Below, one piece after another: positions 10,569 through 19,937 of a stretch of 64,000 nt of DNA. This stretch comes from Dinghuibacter silviterrae (lineage in GTDB: Bacteria > Bacteroidota > Bacteroidia > Chitinophagales > Chitinophagaceae), in the NCBI RefSeq assembly GCF_004366355.1, contig NZ_SODV01000002.1:474768-538767 (forward strand), in the 5' to 3' direction. The position numbers were made by a program, and so were the translations under genes. The notes below the pieces were generated by a model. That model saw nothing but the letters and a program-made list of their open reading frames with translations. It had not been told where the DNA came from and did not search any database. Every line of letters starts with the position of its first letter. The stretch's first letter is position 1.

Positions 10569-13500
10569 TGATTTTTGAAAAACCAGATATCTTGACCAAG
10601 AGGATGTGTATGGGGCTGGTCGCTGCCAGCCTGTTGATGACCCAGGGCCTGCAGGCGCAATCGCCCTGGGTGCGGCTGAGGAACAGGCCTTCCACCCTGG
10701 GGTTGGAACAGGGGTACCTATCGTTATCGACACCCGATTTTCAGTTGACGCTCGTTCGGGCGTCGCAGACGGTGGCTTCGTTGCGGCCCGTTATTCTTCC
10801 GGGATTTGACTTTACGCCCGGGGATAGTCTGCTGGTGCGGAGCGGGAACGGGCTTTACCAACTGGGGGACTTGAACCTGCGGTTGAGGGTGGGGGAGGAT
10901 ACTGCGTGGACGAGGTATTCCACGGCGGCTGACCGGCATCCTGTGCGGGGACTGCCCGTAGGGCGCGCAGCGCCCGCGATGAGCTCTGCGCCCGCGATGA
11001 GCTCTGCGTCCGCGATGGGCTCTGCGTCCGCGATGGGCTCTGCGCCCGCGATGGGCTCTGCGCCCGCGATGGGCTCGGCACCCGCGATGGGCTCGGCGCC
11101 CGCGGGGGATTTGCGGCCCATGGGCTCTGCGCCCGCGGGGACCACATTGCTCGCTGCCGCCGACCTGGGACCCACTTTTCCCCAGAATATTCCGTTGAAC
11201 GTCGAAAGACGTTGGGAGGTACAGGACGGCCAGCTTGTCCTGGCTTTTGTCCTTAGGAATAAAGGGGACCGCCCCGTGGAGGTCGGCGCTCTGGGTATCC
11301 CCCTGATCTTTGACAACATCCTCGACGGGGAAAGCCTGGAGCAGGCACACGCCCGGAATGTTTTTTATGATCCTTATATCGGGAAGGACGCGGGTTACCT
11401 GCAGGTGACGCGCCTTAACGGGGAAGGGCCCGGTTTGCTGGTGACGCCTTCGGGGCATGCGCCATTCGAGGCGTACAATCCGCTGCTGGACGACCCCACG
11501 CCCCGAAGCGCCGCTTTCGAGGGGTTTTATGAGTGGATGGTTTGCAGCAAAGCCTACGCGGAGAAAGAATGGAAAAACGCCGAACCCTGGAACGAGCCGA
11601 CATCGATCGTTATAAAACCGGGGCAGGAGTACCGGGTCGCCCTCGCCTTTTCCCTTTGCCCCTCTGTGCGTTCCATCGACAGTACCCTGATGGCCCGCGG
11701 GCGGCCCGTTGCCATGGGGGTGCCGGGGTATGTGCTGCCGCAGGATGTGCAGGGAAAGTTGTTCCTGCATTATAGGGCACCGGTACGGTCATTTTCGGTG
11801 ACGCCCGATTCGACCGCCGTCGGCGGCAGCGGCCCAGACTCCGGCGGCAACCGCCCGGGCCCGGCCCTGGTGCTGCACGCCCTCGACACATTGCCAGGTG
11901 GCTGGGTGGCGTATGCCATCCAAGGCCGCACCTGGGGCCGTGCCCGTCTGACGGTCACCTACGAAGACGGGACCGAACAAACCATCCATTACAAGGTGAT
12001 CCAGCCCGAAGACAACGTCGTCCGGCATTATGGACACTTCCTGATGACCAGCCAGTGGTACGACCAGGCAGGGGACACTTTTCATAGGAATCCTTCCGTG
12101 ATCAGCTACGACAATACCCTGCACCGGCAGGTGACGGAAGATAACCGGGCCTGGATCGCGGGGCTGAGCGACGAGGCCGGGGCCGGCAGCTGGCTGGGCG
12201 CGCTGATGAAACAGGCGGTGCTCCCCGATAAGGCGGAGGTCTTGCAGTTGCAACGTTTTGTGGATTCGACCCTGTGGGGAAGGATACAATATGCGAACGG
12301 GCCGGAAAAATACGGGGTTCGGAAAAGTCTTTTTTATTATGAGCCGGAGGGCATGCCCGCGGGCACATACAGCACCGGCATCCACTACAAGACCTGGTCG
12401 GCCTGGCCCCTGAAGGAGGCCGCCTCGGTGGGACGCTCCTACAACTATCCACACGTGGCGGCGGCTTATTGGGTCATGTACCGTCTGGCGCGTTTTCACA
12501 AAGACCTGTTGCCGGCAGACAAATGGACGTGGTACCTGGGCCAGGCGTATGAAACCGCCATGGCGATGTTGCGACTGGCGCCGTATTATGCGCAGTTTGG
12601 TCAAATGGAGGGGACGGTGTTTTACCTGATCCTCCGGGACCTCCAGTCGGAAGGGATGATCGAACAGGCGAGGGTTCTGGAGACAGCCATGAAGGGCCGC
12701 GCCCTGCATTGGCGTTCGCTGCCCTATCCGTTTGGGAGCGAGATGCCCTGGGATTCCACGGGGCAGGAAGAGGTGTATGTGTGGTCCCATTACTTCGGTT
12801 TCCTGGACAAGGCGGACGTGACGCTCAAGGCGATCCTTGCCTATATGCCCACGATCCCGCACTGGGCCTATAACGGGAACGCCCGGCGGTACTGGGATTT
12901 TTTGTATGCAGGCAAAACGCAACGGGTAGAACGGATGATCCATCACTACGGATCTCCGCTGAATGCCTTGCCTGTGTTGGAAGCCTATTGTGAACACCCG
13001 GACGACTTTTATTTGTTGCGGGTGGGGTACGGAGGCCGGATGGGTGCGCTTTCCAACATCACAGAAGACGGTTTTGCGCCTTGCGCCTTCCATGCCTGGC
13101 CATCCACTTTGGCGAACGACGGCTACACAGGGGACTACGGGTCCGGCTTTTTCGGATATGCTGTCAATACCGGGACATTCATAGCCCATCATCCTGTGTT
13201 CGGATGGCTGGCTTATGGGGGGAACTTGTCCACGGAAGGCTCGCTCGTCCGCGTGCAACCAACCACCGCGGGCCGGTCTTCGGTGTTTATCGCCCCCGCC
13301 CGGCTGTGGGTGCGGATGAATGCAGGGCGGATCCGTACGTTGACGTACGATACCTTGTCCGGGGAGATACGGTTGCTACTTGACAGCGCGGATGCGGTCA
13401 CGCCCGATGGGTGGATGACCCTCGACGGCGCCTATACCGCGGTATACCCGATGGCGCGCGGTTCGTACAAGGTACCCTTGGGTACGGAGGTCATCCTGCG

Positions 13501-15958
13501 GCCCACCGCCAGTGCCGTCATCACCATCGACACAGCCCATCCCGCGGCGCGCATCCCCGCCACGCTCCATGGTATTTTTTTCGAAGAAATCAGTCACGGG
13601 GGTGATGGCGGTCTTTATGCGGAGCTGATCCAGAACCGGGGTTTCGAGGAAAGTACGATTCCCCAGGGGACACGGCTGGACAGCGGCTACCTGGTACCGT
13701 TTCCGGAGAAGCCGCATTTTATGCTGGAACCGCAAAAGACGGACTGGAAGATGGAGTGGCCGTATGTCAACGATCCGTGGCCGGGGTGGCACTCTGAAGG
13801 AAAGGTGACGTTGTCGCTCACGGCCGAGCATCCACTCAATTCCGCAACCCCGCACTCGTTGAGTGTGGAGGTCAGCGGTCAGGGGAGTGTCATCAATGAC
13901 GGGTTTTGGGGGATCAACGTCGTCAGCGGAGACAGTTATAAGCTGTCGTTTTATAGTCGTGGCGGTTCCTATACGGGGCCGGTCACGGTGTCCCTGCAGT
14001 CGGCGGATGGGTCGGCGTTGGCGACACATACGTTCGCGATGCGCGAGGCTGGCTGGCATCGATTCGCCTGCGTGCTAAAAGCCACGCGTACCGATTCCGC
14101 CGCGCGTTTCGTCCTTTCCTTTAAGGGGCAAGGAAAGCTGTGGCTGGACTTTGTCTCCCTTTTCCCTGAAAAAACTTTTAAAGGCCGCCCGAACGGCCTC
14201 CGGGACGACCTGGGCCGCCTGATCGCGGACCTCAAACCTGCCTTTGTCCGCTGGCCGGGCGGCTGTTATGCCGAGGGTATCACCATCGCCAGTGCGGCGA
14301 ATTGGAAAAAAACCATCGGGCCGGTGGAAAAGCGGCCCGAAACCTTTAGCCCCTGGGGCTATTGGAGCACCAATGGGTTCGGGTATGACGAATACCTCCG
14401 GTTTTGCGAAGACATCGGTGCTTCGGCCCTTTTCGTGTGTAATGTCGGCGTCTCCTGTGAATACCGGAGCGGGACGTATGTACCCGAAGACAGTTTGCAA
14501 CCGTATATCCAGGACGCCCTGGACGCGATCGAATACGCCATCGGACCCGTTACCTCCCCCTGGGGGAAGCGGCGCGCCCGGGCCGGTCACCCCGCGCCTT
14601 ATCCCCTGAAATATGTGGAGATCGGGAATGAACAACATGGCCCGAAGTACGCCAGCCGGTACAACCTTTTTTATGAGGCGATCCACCGGCGTTATCCAAA
14701 CATCACCCTGATTGCCAGCATGGGTATCGGGGACGTGAACCGGAATACCCTCCAGGGGATGAAGACCACGGAAATGGTGGACGAGCACGCGTACAAGGAT
14801 GCCTATTGGAGCTTGCGTAATACAGATCACTTTGACCGGTACAAACGCGGGCAGTGGGACATGTATGTCGGCGAATTCGCGACCAATGCCGGCGTGGGTC
14901 ATGGGAACCTGCGCGCCGCCCTCAGCGATGCAATTTATATGATGGGGATGGAGCGTAACGCCGACCTTGTCAAAATGTCCAGCTACGCGCCCCTCTTAGC
15001 CAACGTTCACGACGTGGACTGGCCGGTGAACCTCATCAATTTCGACGCGGCCCGCAGTTACGGACGTATCTCGTATTACGCAATCAGGATGTTCACCGAC
15101 AACCGGCCGGACGTCAACCTGCCGACGCAGGTTGACGTAGCGCCGGCGGGACATGGTAGCGCCGCCTTTAGCGGGGGCATCGGGTTGGCTACCTGGGATA
15201 CGCAGACCGAGTATAAGGATGTGGAGGTGTCTGTAAACGGCCGAAGCGCGTATCACAGCTCCAGTGAAAGCTTTGACACCGGTTGGTTAAAACTTCGCGG
15301 GACCTGGGAACCCACCGACAGCGGCGGTCTTGCCCAAAAAGCCGAGGGCGCCCAACTCCTGGCGTTGCTTAAGGGCCGCTCCTTCGATACCTATACATTG
15401 ACATTGAAAGCGCGCAAGCTCGGCGGCTATAATGCCTTTATTATTCCGTTTGCCGTCCGCGACAGCAACACCTTTCTGCGCGCGCACATCGGGTCTTATG
15501 TCAATGCCAATTGCGTGTTCGAATCGGTGACGGACGGGTATGAGGTGGCGGATATCACCAACCAGAAAAGGTTGCTCCATCCCATCGAAACGGGCCGCTG
15601 GTACACGATACGCCTGGAGGTGGGACGCGACAAGGTCGATTGTTACCTGGACGGGGAGCTGTTGATGTCGTACAAAGGACTTCCCACCCTTTTCGCGTTG
15701 TCAGGTAAAGAGGACAAGACCGGGGACGTGGTCGTGAAGGTGGTCAATGCCGGAGCGGACGCCTGCGCCACCCGCTTTGCGTTGCCCGGTTATGCGCTCA
15801 CCCGGTGGAGCCTGCTCACCGCACTCGGGCCGGAGTCCGAAAACTCCTTGGAGCACCCGGCGGCGTTTGTGCCCCATGACATAGAAAAAGCGGATACTGT
15901 CGTACCCGCTTTTTCCATTTCGGTGTTTCGGTTTACAGCTGTGTCTCGAAATAAATGA
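10568..15958 (+). CDS. DUF5695 - GH51 alpha-L-arabinofuranosidase fusion protein
   Basis: 1796 residues from ATG 10568, which overlaps the upstream TGA. A signal peptide ends near LQAQS. Residues ~35-965 match the DUF5695 type, thought to be a glycosidase-like fold, with the segment GYTGDYGSGFFGYAVNTGT. A hexapeptide repeat rich in A, P, M, G and S interrupts it at about residues 135-192. Residues ~980-1600 form a GH51 unit: HGIFFEEISHGGDGG, a CBM-like beta-sandwich, WPGGCYAEG, the acid/base EIGNEQHG (near 1351) and the nucleophile region YVGEFATN (near 1433). A concanavalin-like C-terminal domain follows. It probably removes arabinofuranose from the imported glycan. The last 26 bases overlap the convergent gene. 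Confidence 0.85.
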   Translation: MIFEKPDILTKRMCMGLVAASLLMTQGLQAQSPWVRLRNRPSTLGLEQGYLSLSTPDFQLTLVRASQTVASLRPVILPGFDFTPGDSLLVRSGNGLYQLGDLNLRLRVGEDTAWTRYSTAADRHPVRGLPVGRAAPAMSSAPAMSSASAMGSASAMGSAPAMGSAPAMGSAPAMGSAPAGDLRPMGSAPAGTTLLAAADLGPTFPQNIPLNVERRWEVQDGQLVLAFVLRNKGDRPVEVGALGIPLIFDNILDGESLEQAHARNVFYDPYIGKDAGYLQVTRLNGEGPGLLVTPSGHAPFEAYNPLLDDPTPRSAAFEGFYEWMVCSKAYAEKEWKNAEPWNEPTSIVIKPGQEYRVALAFSLCPSVRSIDSTLMARGRPVAMGVPGYVLPQDVQGKLFLHYRAPVRSFSVTPDSTAVGGSGPDSGGNRPGPALVLHALDTLPGGWVAYAIQGRTWGRARLTVTYEDGTEQTIHYKVIQPEDNVVRHYGHFLMTSQWYDQAGDTFHRNPSVISYDNTLHRQVTEDNRAWIAGLSDEAGAGSWLGALMKQAVLPDKAEVLQLQRFVDSTLWGRIQYANGPEKYGVRKSLFYYEPEGMPAGTYSTGIHYKTWSAWPLKEAASVGRSYNYPHVAAAYWVMYRLARFHKDLLPADKWTWYLGQAYETAMAMLRLAPYYAQFGQMEGTVFYLILRDLQSEGMIEQARVLETAMKGRALHWRSLPYPFGSEMPWDSTGQEEVYVWSHYFGFLDKADVTLKAILAYMPTIPHWAYNGNARRYWDFLYAGKTQRVERMIHHYGSPLNALPVLEAYCEHPDDFYLLRVGYGGRMGALSNITEDGFAPCAFHAWPSTLANDGYTGDYGSGFFGYAVNTGTFIAHHPVFGWLAYGGNLSTEGSLVRVQPTTAGRSSVFIAPARLWVRMNAGRIRTLTYDTLSGEIRLLLDSADAVTPDGWMTLDGAYTAVYPMARGSYKVPLGTEVILRPTASAVITIDTAHPAARIPATLHGIFFEEISHGGDGGLYAELIQNRGFEESTIPQGTRLDSGYLVPFPEKPHFMLEPQKTDWKMEWPYVNDPWPGWHSEGKVTLSLTAEHPLNSATPHSLSVEVSGQGSVINDGFWGINVVSGDSYKLSFYSRGGSYTGPVTVSLQSADGSALATHTFAMREAGWHRFACVLKATRTDSAARFVLSFKGQGKLWLDFVSLFPEKTFKGRPNGLRDDLGRLIADLKPAFVRWPGGCYAEGITIASAANWKKTIGPVEKRPETFSPWGYWSTNGFGYDEYLRFCEDIGASALFVCNVGVSCEYRSGTYVPEDSLQPYIQDALDAIEYAIGPVTSPWGKRRARAGHPAPYPLKYVEIGNEQHGPKYASRYNLFYEAIHRRYPNITLIASMGIGDVNRNTLQGMKTTEMVDEHAYKDAYWSLRNTDHFDRYKRGQWDMYVGEFATNAGVGHGNLRAALSDAIYMMGMERNADLVKMSSYAPLLANVHDVDWPVNLINFDAARSYGRISYYAIRMFTDNRPDVNLPTQVDVAPAGHGSAAFSGGIGLATWDTQTEYKDVEVSVNGRSAYHSSSESFDTGWLKLRGTWEPTDSGGLAQKAEGAQLLALLKGRSFDTYTLTLKARKLGGYNAFIIPFAVRDSNTFLRAHIGSYVNANCVFESVTDGYEVADITNQKRLLHPIETGRWYTIRLEVGRDKVDCYLDGELLMSYKGLPTLFALSGKEDKTGDVVVKVVNAGADACATRFALPGYALTRWSLLTALGPESENSLEHPAAFVPHDIEKADTVVPAFSISVFRFTAVSRNK
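10970..11143 (+). repeat. 18-bp in-frame tandem repeat inside the DUF5695 domain
   Basis: Seven full 18-base units (10970-11095) with the core GCGCCCGCGATGGGCTCT, differing by single substitutions, are followed by interrupted copies to 11143. They encode a hexapeptide of type A-P/S-A-M-G/S-S. The unit keeps the frame, so copy number can vary without breaking the gene. Units 1-2 carry AGC where the others carry GGC, and units 6-7 end in TCG. This suggests stepwise duplication. It is not a CRISPR array, because there are no spacers. Confidence 0.9.
15884..15915 (-). terminator. probable terminator of the BlaI operon, inside the GH51-fusion coding sequence
   Basis: The arms GAAAAAGCGG (15884-15893) and CCGCTTTTTC (15906-15915) are perfectly complementary over 10 bases with a 12-base loop. 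On the minus strand the hairpin begins 17 bases after the stop of the 262-residue gene and ends in a T-run, as expected for an intrinsic terminator. The A- and T-tracts make it symmetrical, so it could also act on the plus strand. There it lies within the last codons of the 1796-residue gene. Confidence 0.6.
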
Positions 15959-16721
15959 CGAGAAGGTCCCTGTGGATCCCGAATTGTTTTTCGGCTTTGT
16001 CTGCGTTCATATACCGGCTTTCACGTCCGCTGATCTGGCTTCTTTTATAGCGCCTGTTTACCTCATCACCGGTCATTTCCGTCTTGCCGTTGACAAGCAG
16101 GTGCGCGGTGGTGTCAAAGGACATATAGGCCACGTTGGGATATCTGCTATAAGACACATAGGCCTTTCCGTTGATGACGAAATAGATCTGGTCGGGGGCG
16201 GCTTCAAAAGCATTTTTCAAAAAGGTGCTACCGTTTCCGGTCGCCTCCTTCAAGAATTTTTCGAAGGCCTCCGCCCTGGAAGGGGATCCTTCCCGCTGGA
16301 AGTCTTCCTCCTGGGAGGGCGTCAGCTCGGAACTATTGCTGAAAGAGTACTTGTTTCCCCCGTGACCGGCGAGCCCAAGGAACTGGAGCTGCGCACCCCA
16401 GCCATTTTTTTGACCTTCTTCGGAGAGGGTGGCAGAAAAGATGTCGTCGAGGTTTTTGTACTCGTCTTTGGAAACCAACAGGTGGGCCTTCAACGTTTCG
16501 GTACGGCCCGGTGCGGGCAACTTTAGCGTATAATAACCGTGCTCGTCGGTTACGGCTTCCGTATTCGAAAGTTGGTCTTTGACCGTGGCGCCCGCCAATG
16601 GCTGGAGCGTGGCGCCGTCTACGACGTAGCCGTATAGACGGTAGACTTCGTTGCTTTGCGCGAACGATGCCCGGCTTAAGCTGATCGTCAGCAGGAATAA
16701 TAAGGAAAGTTTGTTGATCAT
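15933..16721 (-). CDS. secreted stand-alone copy of the M56-linked C-terminal sensor-like domain
   Basis: 262 residues. A signal peptide (MINKLSLLFLLTISLSRASFAQ) is followed by a carboxypeptidase-regulatory-like domain (RLYGYVVDGATLQPLAGATV) and a conserved tail with DQIYFVINGKAYV, TGDEVNRRYKRSQ and a GI..D-type end. The whole mature part aligns by eye with the C-terminal ~230 residues of the two M56 proteases upstream, but it has no protease or membrane anchor. The gene is only 2 bases after the second protease and is the last of the operon. It could compete for, or pre-bind, the ligand of the proteases; that role is inference. It overlaps the convergent GH51 fusion gene by 26 bases. Confidence 0.75.
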   Translation of the reverse strand: MINKLSLLFLLTISLSRASFAQSNEVYRLYGYVVDGATLQPLAGATVKDQLSNTEAVTDEHGYYTLKLPAPGRTETLKAHLLVSKDEYKNLDDIFSATLSEEGQKNGWGAQLQFLGLAGHGGNKYSFSNSSELTPSQEEDFQREGSPSRAEAFEKFLKEATGNGSTFLKNAFEAAPDQIYFVINGKAYVSYSRYPNVAYMSFDTTAHLLVNGKTEMTGDEVNRRYKRSQISGRESRYMNADKAEKQFGIHRDLLVIYFETQL

Positions 16722-16723
16722 GG

Positions 16724-18301
16724 CTATTTATTTAATCCGACAACGAAGATGTCTTCATCAATCCCATATTTCTCCTTGGCTTTCGAGGCGGGGAGGGTAG
16801 AACAATAACCACTCAACTGATTTCTTTTGTACGTCTTATTGAGTTCCTCCCCTGTCATCCGGATTTTGCCGTCGACAAGGATCGTATGTACCGTGCCTTC
16901 CTGGGATGCCCAACCGCCGTGCATAACGACATAGGTCTGGTTGCTAATGACGAAATAGATCTGGTCGGGGGAGGCTGCAAAGACGGCCTCGACTTCCCGT
17001 TGCTGTTTTTGTCTTTGAATCAGTTTGTCAAAAATCTCCTCGCGGGAGGGCGACCCCTCGTTGTGCAATGCTTCTTCTTCGGAAGGCATCGCCATGTGGC
17101 TATTGGAAAAACTTCTGCGGTCCGGGCCACTCCCGGCCAGCCCTATGAGCTGAAGATCGCTGTTGAATTTCGGGTTGATTCCCAGGTTTGCCAGCGGTAC
17201 CTGGAATTTGTCCTGGAAATGATCATACCCGTCCTTGGAGACGACCACGTGGAATTTCATGGTGTCGGTTTTACCAGGCGGCACGGGAAATGTCAACCTA
17301 AAAAAACCGTCGGCGCCCGTCTTCGTCGACAGACCGGATACGTCGTCTTTGACATCCGCGTCCGCCAGGGGTTTGAGCGTGGCGCCGTCGACGACAAATG
17401 CATAAAGCCGGTAGGTGTGGTCGTCACCCGTTTTCGGTACGCGGTGCCGGCTGGCTGCGATCAGCAGCAGGAGTAATAAGGGGAGTGCAAACAGGAAACG
17501 GGCACCTTGTTTCGTCCCGGATCTTCTTTTGTTCATCATGGCTATTCTGTTATAGAGGGGTGAAAAATTAAAGGGATTGCTCAGCACCGGCACGCCTACC
17601 CCGGATACCTTCAACAACAAATACTGGTATTGTTTGGGATCGGCCCCATTGTCCAGGACCGCCTGGTCGGCCAGGAATTCGAGGTTCTGCCGGATGGACC
17701 GGTCCATCAGCCAGGCAAAAGGATTCCACCATTGCAGGACCAAGAGGACCTGGCTGAGGAGGATATCCAACGTATGCCGCTGTTCGATGTGCGCGGTTTC
17801 GTGGTCTACGATGCGGTGAAAGTCCGCGGACGTCTGGGCCGATGGGTGGAAGAAAATACTGTGTCCGAAGGAAAAGGGCGCCAGCGGGTAGGGGAGCAGG
17901 AACAACCGGATACGGCCCCGTTCGCCGGCAGGAACGGCTTTGAACCGGAGGCGCGTCAGGGATATGACCTGTATCGACAGGCGGAGGACCATGAGGACCA
18001 TACCCGCGAACAGGACGTATTCCAGGAGGGGCAAATGGTGGCTGGGGGCCGCTGTGGGGGCCGCCGCGACCGGCATTTCGGGGCCGGGGTTGCCTTGGAC
18101 GTAGACCGTAAACCGCTCTACCTTTTGGGGCCAGAGCCCGCTGGTATCCATCAACGGTGCGAGCAGGCAAAGCAGGATAGCGGTAGACAGGTACAACCGG
18201 TTTGCCTTGTAAAAGGTCAGGCGGACCAGGCAAACCCGGTAGAAGAGGTAGGTCAGGGCGAGACCCAGACCCGCCTGGAGGCTGTAGGATAGAAGCGTCA
18301 T
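16724..18301 (-). CDS. BlaR1-like M56 metalloprotease with C-terminal sensor-like domain (copy 2)
   Basis: 525 residues from ATG 18301, chosen because MTLLSYSLQAGLGLALTYLF matches the start of its upstream paralogue; a longer frame exists but lacks a sensible N terminus. N-terminal membrane helices are followed by the zinc site HETAH (about 167-171) and the third-ligand segment NLEFLADQ, both typical of M56. A further transmembrane helix precedes a carboxypeptidase-regulatory-like domain (RLYAFVVDGATLKPLADADV) and the tail DQIYFVISNQTYVV. BlaR1 proteases cleave BlaI repressors after ligand sensing; here no penicillin-binding domain is present. The gene lies 31 bases after copy 1 in the same operon. 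Confidence 0.88.
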   Translation of the reverse strand: MTLLSYSLQAGLGLALTYLFYRVCLVRLTFYKANRLYLSTAILLCLLAPLMDTSGLWPQKVERFTVYVQGNPGPEMPVAAAPTAAPSHHLPLLEYVLFAGMVLMVLRLSIQVISLTRLRFKAVPAGERGRIRLFLLPYPLAPFSFGHSIFFHPSAQTSADFHRIVDHETAHIEQRHTLDILLSQVLLVLQWWNPFAWLMDRSIRQNLEFLADQAVLDNGADPKQYQYLLLKVSGVGVPVLSNPFNFSPLYNRIAMMNKRRSGTKQGARFLFALPLLLLLLIAASRHRVPKTGDDHTYRLYAFVVDGATLKPLADADVKDDVSGLSTKTGADGFFRLTFPVPPGKTDTMKFHVVVSKDGYDHFQDKFQVPLANLGINPKFNSDLQLIGLAGSGPDRRSFSNSHMAMPSEEEALHNEGSPSREEIFDKLIQRQKQQREVEAVFAASPDQIYFVISNQTYVVMHGGWASQEGTVHTILVDGKIRMTGEELNKTYKRNQLSGYCSTLPASKAKEKYGIDEDIFVVGLNK

Positions 18302-18332
18302 AAACTGTCCTTTTTCGATGGGTGGTTGCTGT

Positions 18333-19937
18333 TCAAGGCTGTGGTGCCTTGAGTTTGATGACAAAGAGGTTTTCGTCGATCCCGTATGTATTTTCGGCGT
18401 TCCCGGCAGGGAAGGAGCCGACTGCAAATTGAAGCTGGCTTCTTTTGTACATCTTATTAACCTCCTCTCCGGTCATCCGGGTCTTTTCATCGACCAGGAA
18501 AAGGTCCACCGTAGTGTCAAAGGAAGCCGACGCGTGTGGGACAACAGCATAGGACTTGCCGTCGATCACAAAGTAAATCTGATCGGGCGACGATGCAAAA
18601 ACCTTTTCGATGTCACTACGGCTAGGCGGTGCCGTATCCTTGAAGAATTTGTCAAAAATATCCTTTCGGGCCGGGGAACTCATCTGTTTCAGGGCGCGTT
18701 CCTGTTCGGGAAAGAGCACGGTATTGTCGACAAAGCCACTTGCATTCTTATCCGGTTTCAGGCTTGTAAGACCGATATATAAAAGGCTTGCTCCCAGGCC
18801 CGCTTGTTTGGAGACGGTCTTTAGCGAACTGTGTACGGTGTAGTAACCGGTGTCATATCCTTCCTTGAACGCAAGCACGCGTATGTTTGCGGTATCGGTA
18901 GGTTCGGAAAAGGGAATGGTCAGCATAAAAAACCCCTTGCCATCAGAGCGCACCGACCTACCGGACACCTTGTCGTAAATGGTGGCCCCTTCCAACGGCC
19001 GTAATGTGGCGCCGTATACGGTGAAGCCGTACAGGCGGAGCAGGCTGTGGTTGTCCTGCGGATGGATGCGGTGCCGGCTGGCCGCAGCCAACAGCAGGAG
19101 TAAAAGAGGAAGGGCAAAAAGGAAACGAGTCCCCTGTCTTCTTCCCGAGCGTTGTTTGTTCATCATGGCTATTCTTTTTTTGAGGGGTGAAAAGTTAAAT
19201 GGATTGCTCAGGACAGGTCCCGCTATCCCGGATACCCTCAGCAGTAAATACTGATATTGCCGGGGATCCGCGCCTCCTTCGAGGACGTTCTGGTCCGCCA
19301 GGAATTCGAGGTTTTGACGGACGGATTGGTCGAGCAGCCAGGCGGCAGGATTCCACCATTGCATGATCAGGAGGACCTGGCAAAGAAAAATGTCCAGCGT
19401 GTGGCGCTGGTTGATGTGTGCGGTTTCGTGTTCTACGATACGGTGAAAGTCCTCCGACGTCTGGACAGATGGGTGGAAAAAAATACTATGTCCGAAGGAA
19501 AAAGGAGCCAGCGGATAGGGCAACGCCATGAGTCGGATACGCCCGTTCCGGGCGACAAGGGTAGCTTTTCGACGGATCCGGATCAGGGAAGCCGTCTGGA
19601 AGAGGAGGCGGAGCAACATGACGGTCATGCCCGCCAGAAGGAAGTATAAGGGCCAAGGTCTATGGGGGGTGGCTTGTACAATGGGGCCTACCCTGGCAGG
19701 CGACAACACCGGGGCGGCCACGGGAGCCGTCTGCATATAAAAAGTGATGTGCTCCACTTTCTCCGGCCAAAGGCCGCTGGTGTTCAGGAGGGGCAGGAGC
19801 AGGCACAACAGGATAGATCCTGCGAGGAACAATCGGTTCGCCTTGTAGAAAGTCAGGCGCAGCAGGAACGCTTGGTAGAAGACATAGGTCAGGAGGAGGC
19901 CAATACCCGCCTGAAGGCTGTAGGAAAGGAGATTCAT
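18333..19937 (-). CDS. BlaR1-like M56 metalloprotease with C-terminal sensor-like domain (copy 1)
   Basis: 534 residues. N-terminal helices (about 1-20, 35-55 and 98-118) are followed by the HETAH zinc motif at 170-174 and the putative third ligand E211 in NLEFLADQ. A hydrophobic helix (about 271-286) is followed by an extracytoplasmic carboxypeptidase-regulatory-like domain and a tail with DQIYFVIDGKSYAV and TGEEVNKMYKRSQ. It is clearly paralogous to the next gene, with near-identical N-terminal 60 residues. Its ATG overlaps the stop of the BlaI gene (ATGA), so the two are probably translated together. By family knowledge it should inactivate the BlaI-type repressor by proteolysis on a signal. 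The signal is unknown. Confidence 0.9.
   Translation of the reverse strand: MNLLSYSLQAGIGLLLTYVFYQAFLLRLTFYKANRLFLAGSILLCLLLPLLNTSGLWPEKVEHITFYMQTAPVAAPVLSPARVGPIVQATPHRPWPLYFLLAGMTVMLLRLLFQTASLIRIRRKATLVARNGRIRLMALPYPLAPFSFGHSIFFHPSVQTSEDFHRIVEHETAHINQRHTLDIFLCQVLLIMQWWNPAAWLLDQSVRQNLEFLADQNVLEGGADPRQYQYLLLRVSGIAGPVLSNPFNFSPLKKRIAMMNKQRSGRRQGTRFLFALPLLLLLLAAASRHRIHPQDNHSLLRLYGFTVYGATLRPLEGATIYDKVSGRSVRSDGKGFFMLTIPFSEPTDTANIRVLAFKEGYDTGYYTVHSSLKTVSKQAGLGASLLYIGLTSLKPDKNASGFVDNTVLFPEQERALKQMSSPARKDIFDKFFKDTAPPSRSDIEKVFASSPDQIYFVIDGKSYAVVPHASASFDTTVDLFLVDEKTRMTGEEVNKMYKRSQLQFAVGSFPAGNAENTYGIDENLFVIKLKAPQP

Noticed and set aside
10970-11143. possible CRISPR or regulatory repeat array
   Set aside because: The repeats are contiguous, in frame and without spacers, so they are coding repeats.
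11789-13258. 489-codon minus-strand frame inside the DUF5695 region
   Set aside because: No recognisable domain; it lies wholly within a conserved plus-strand gene.
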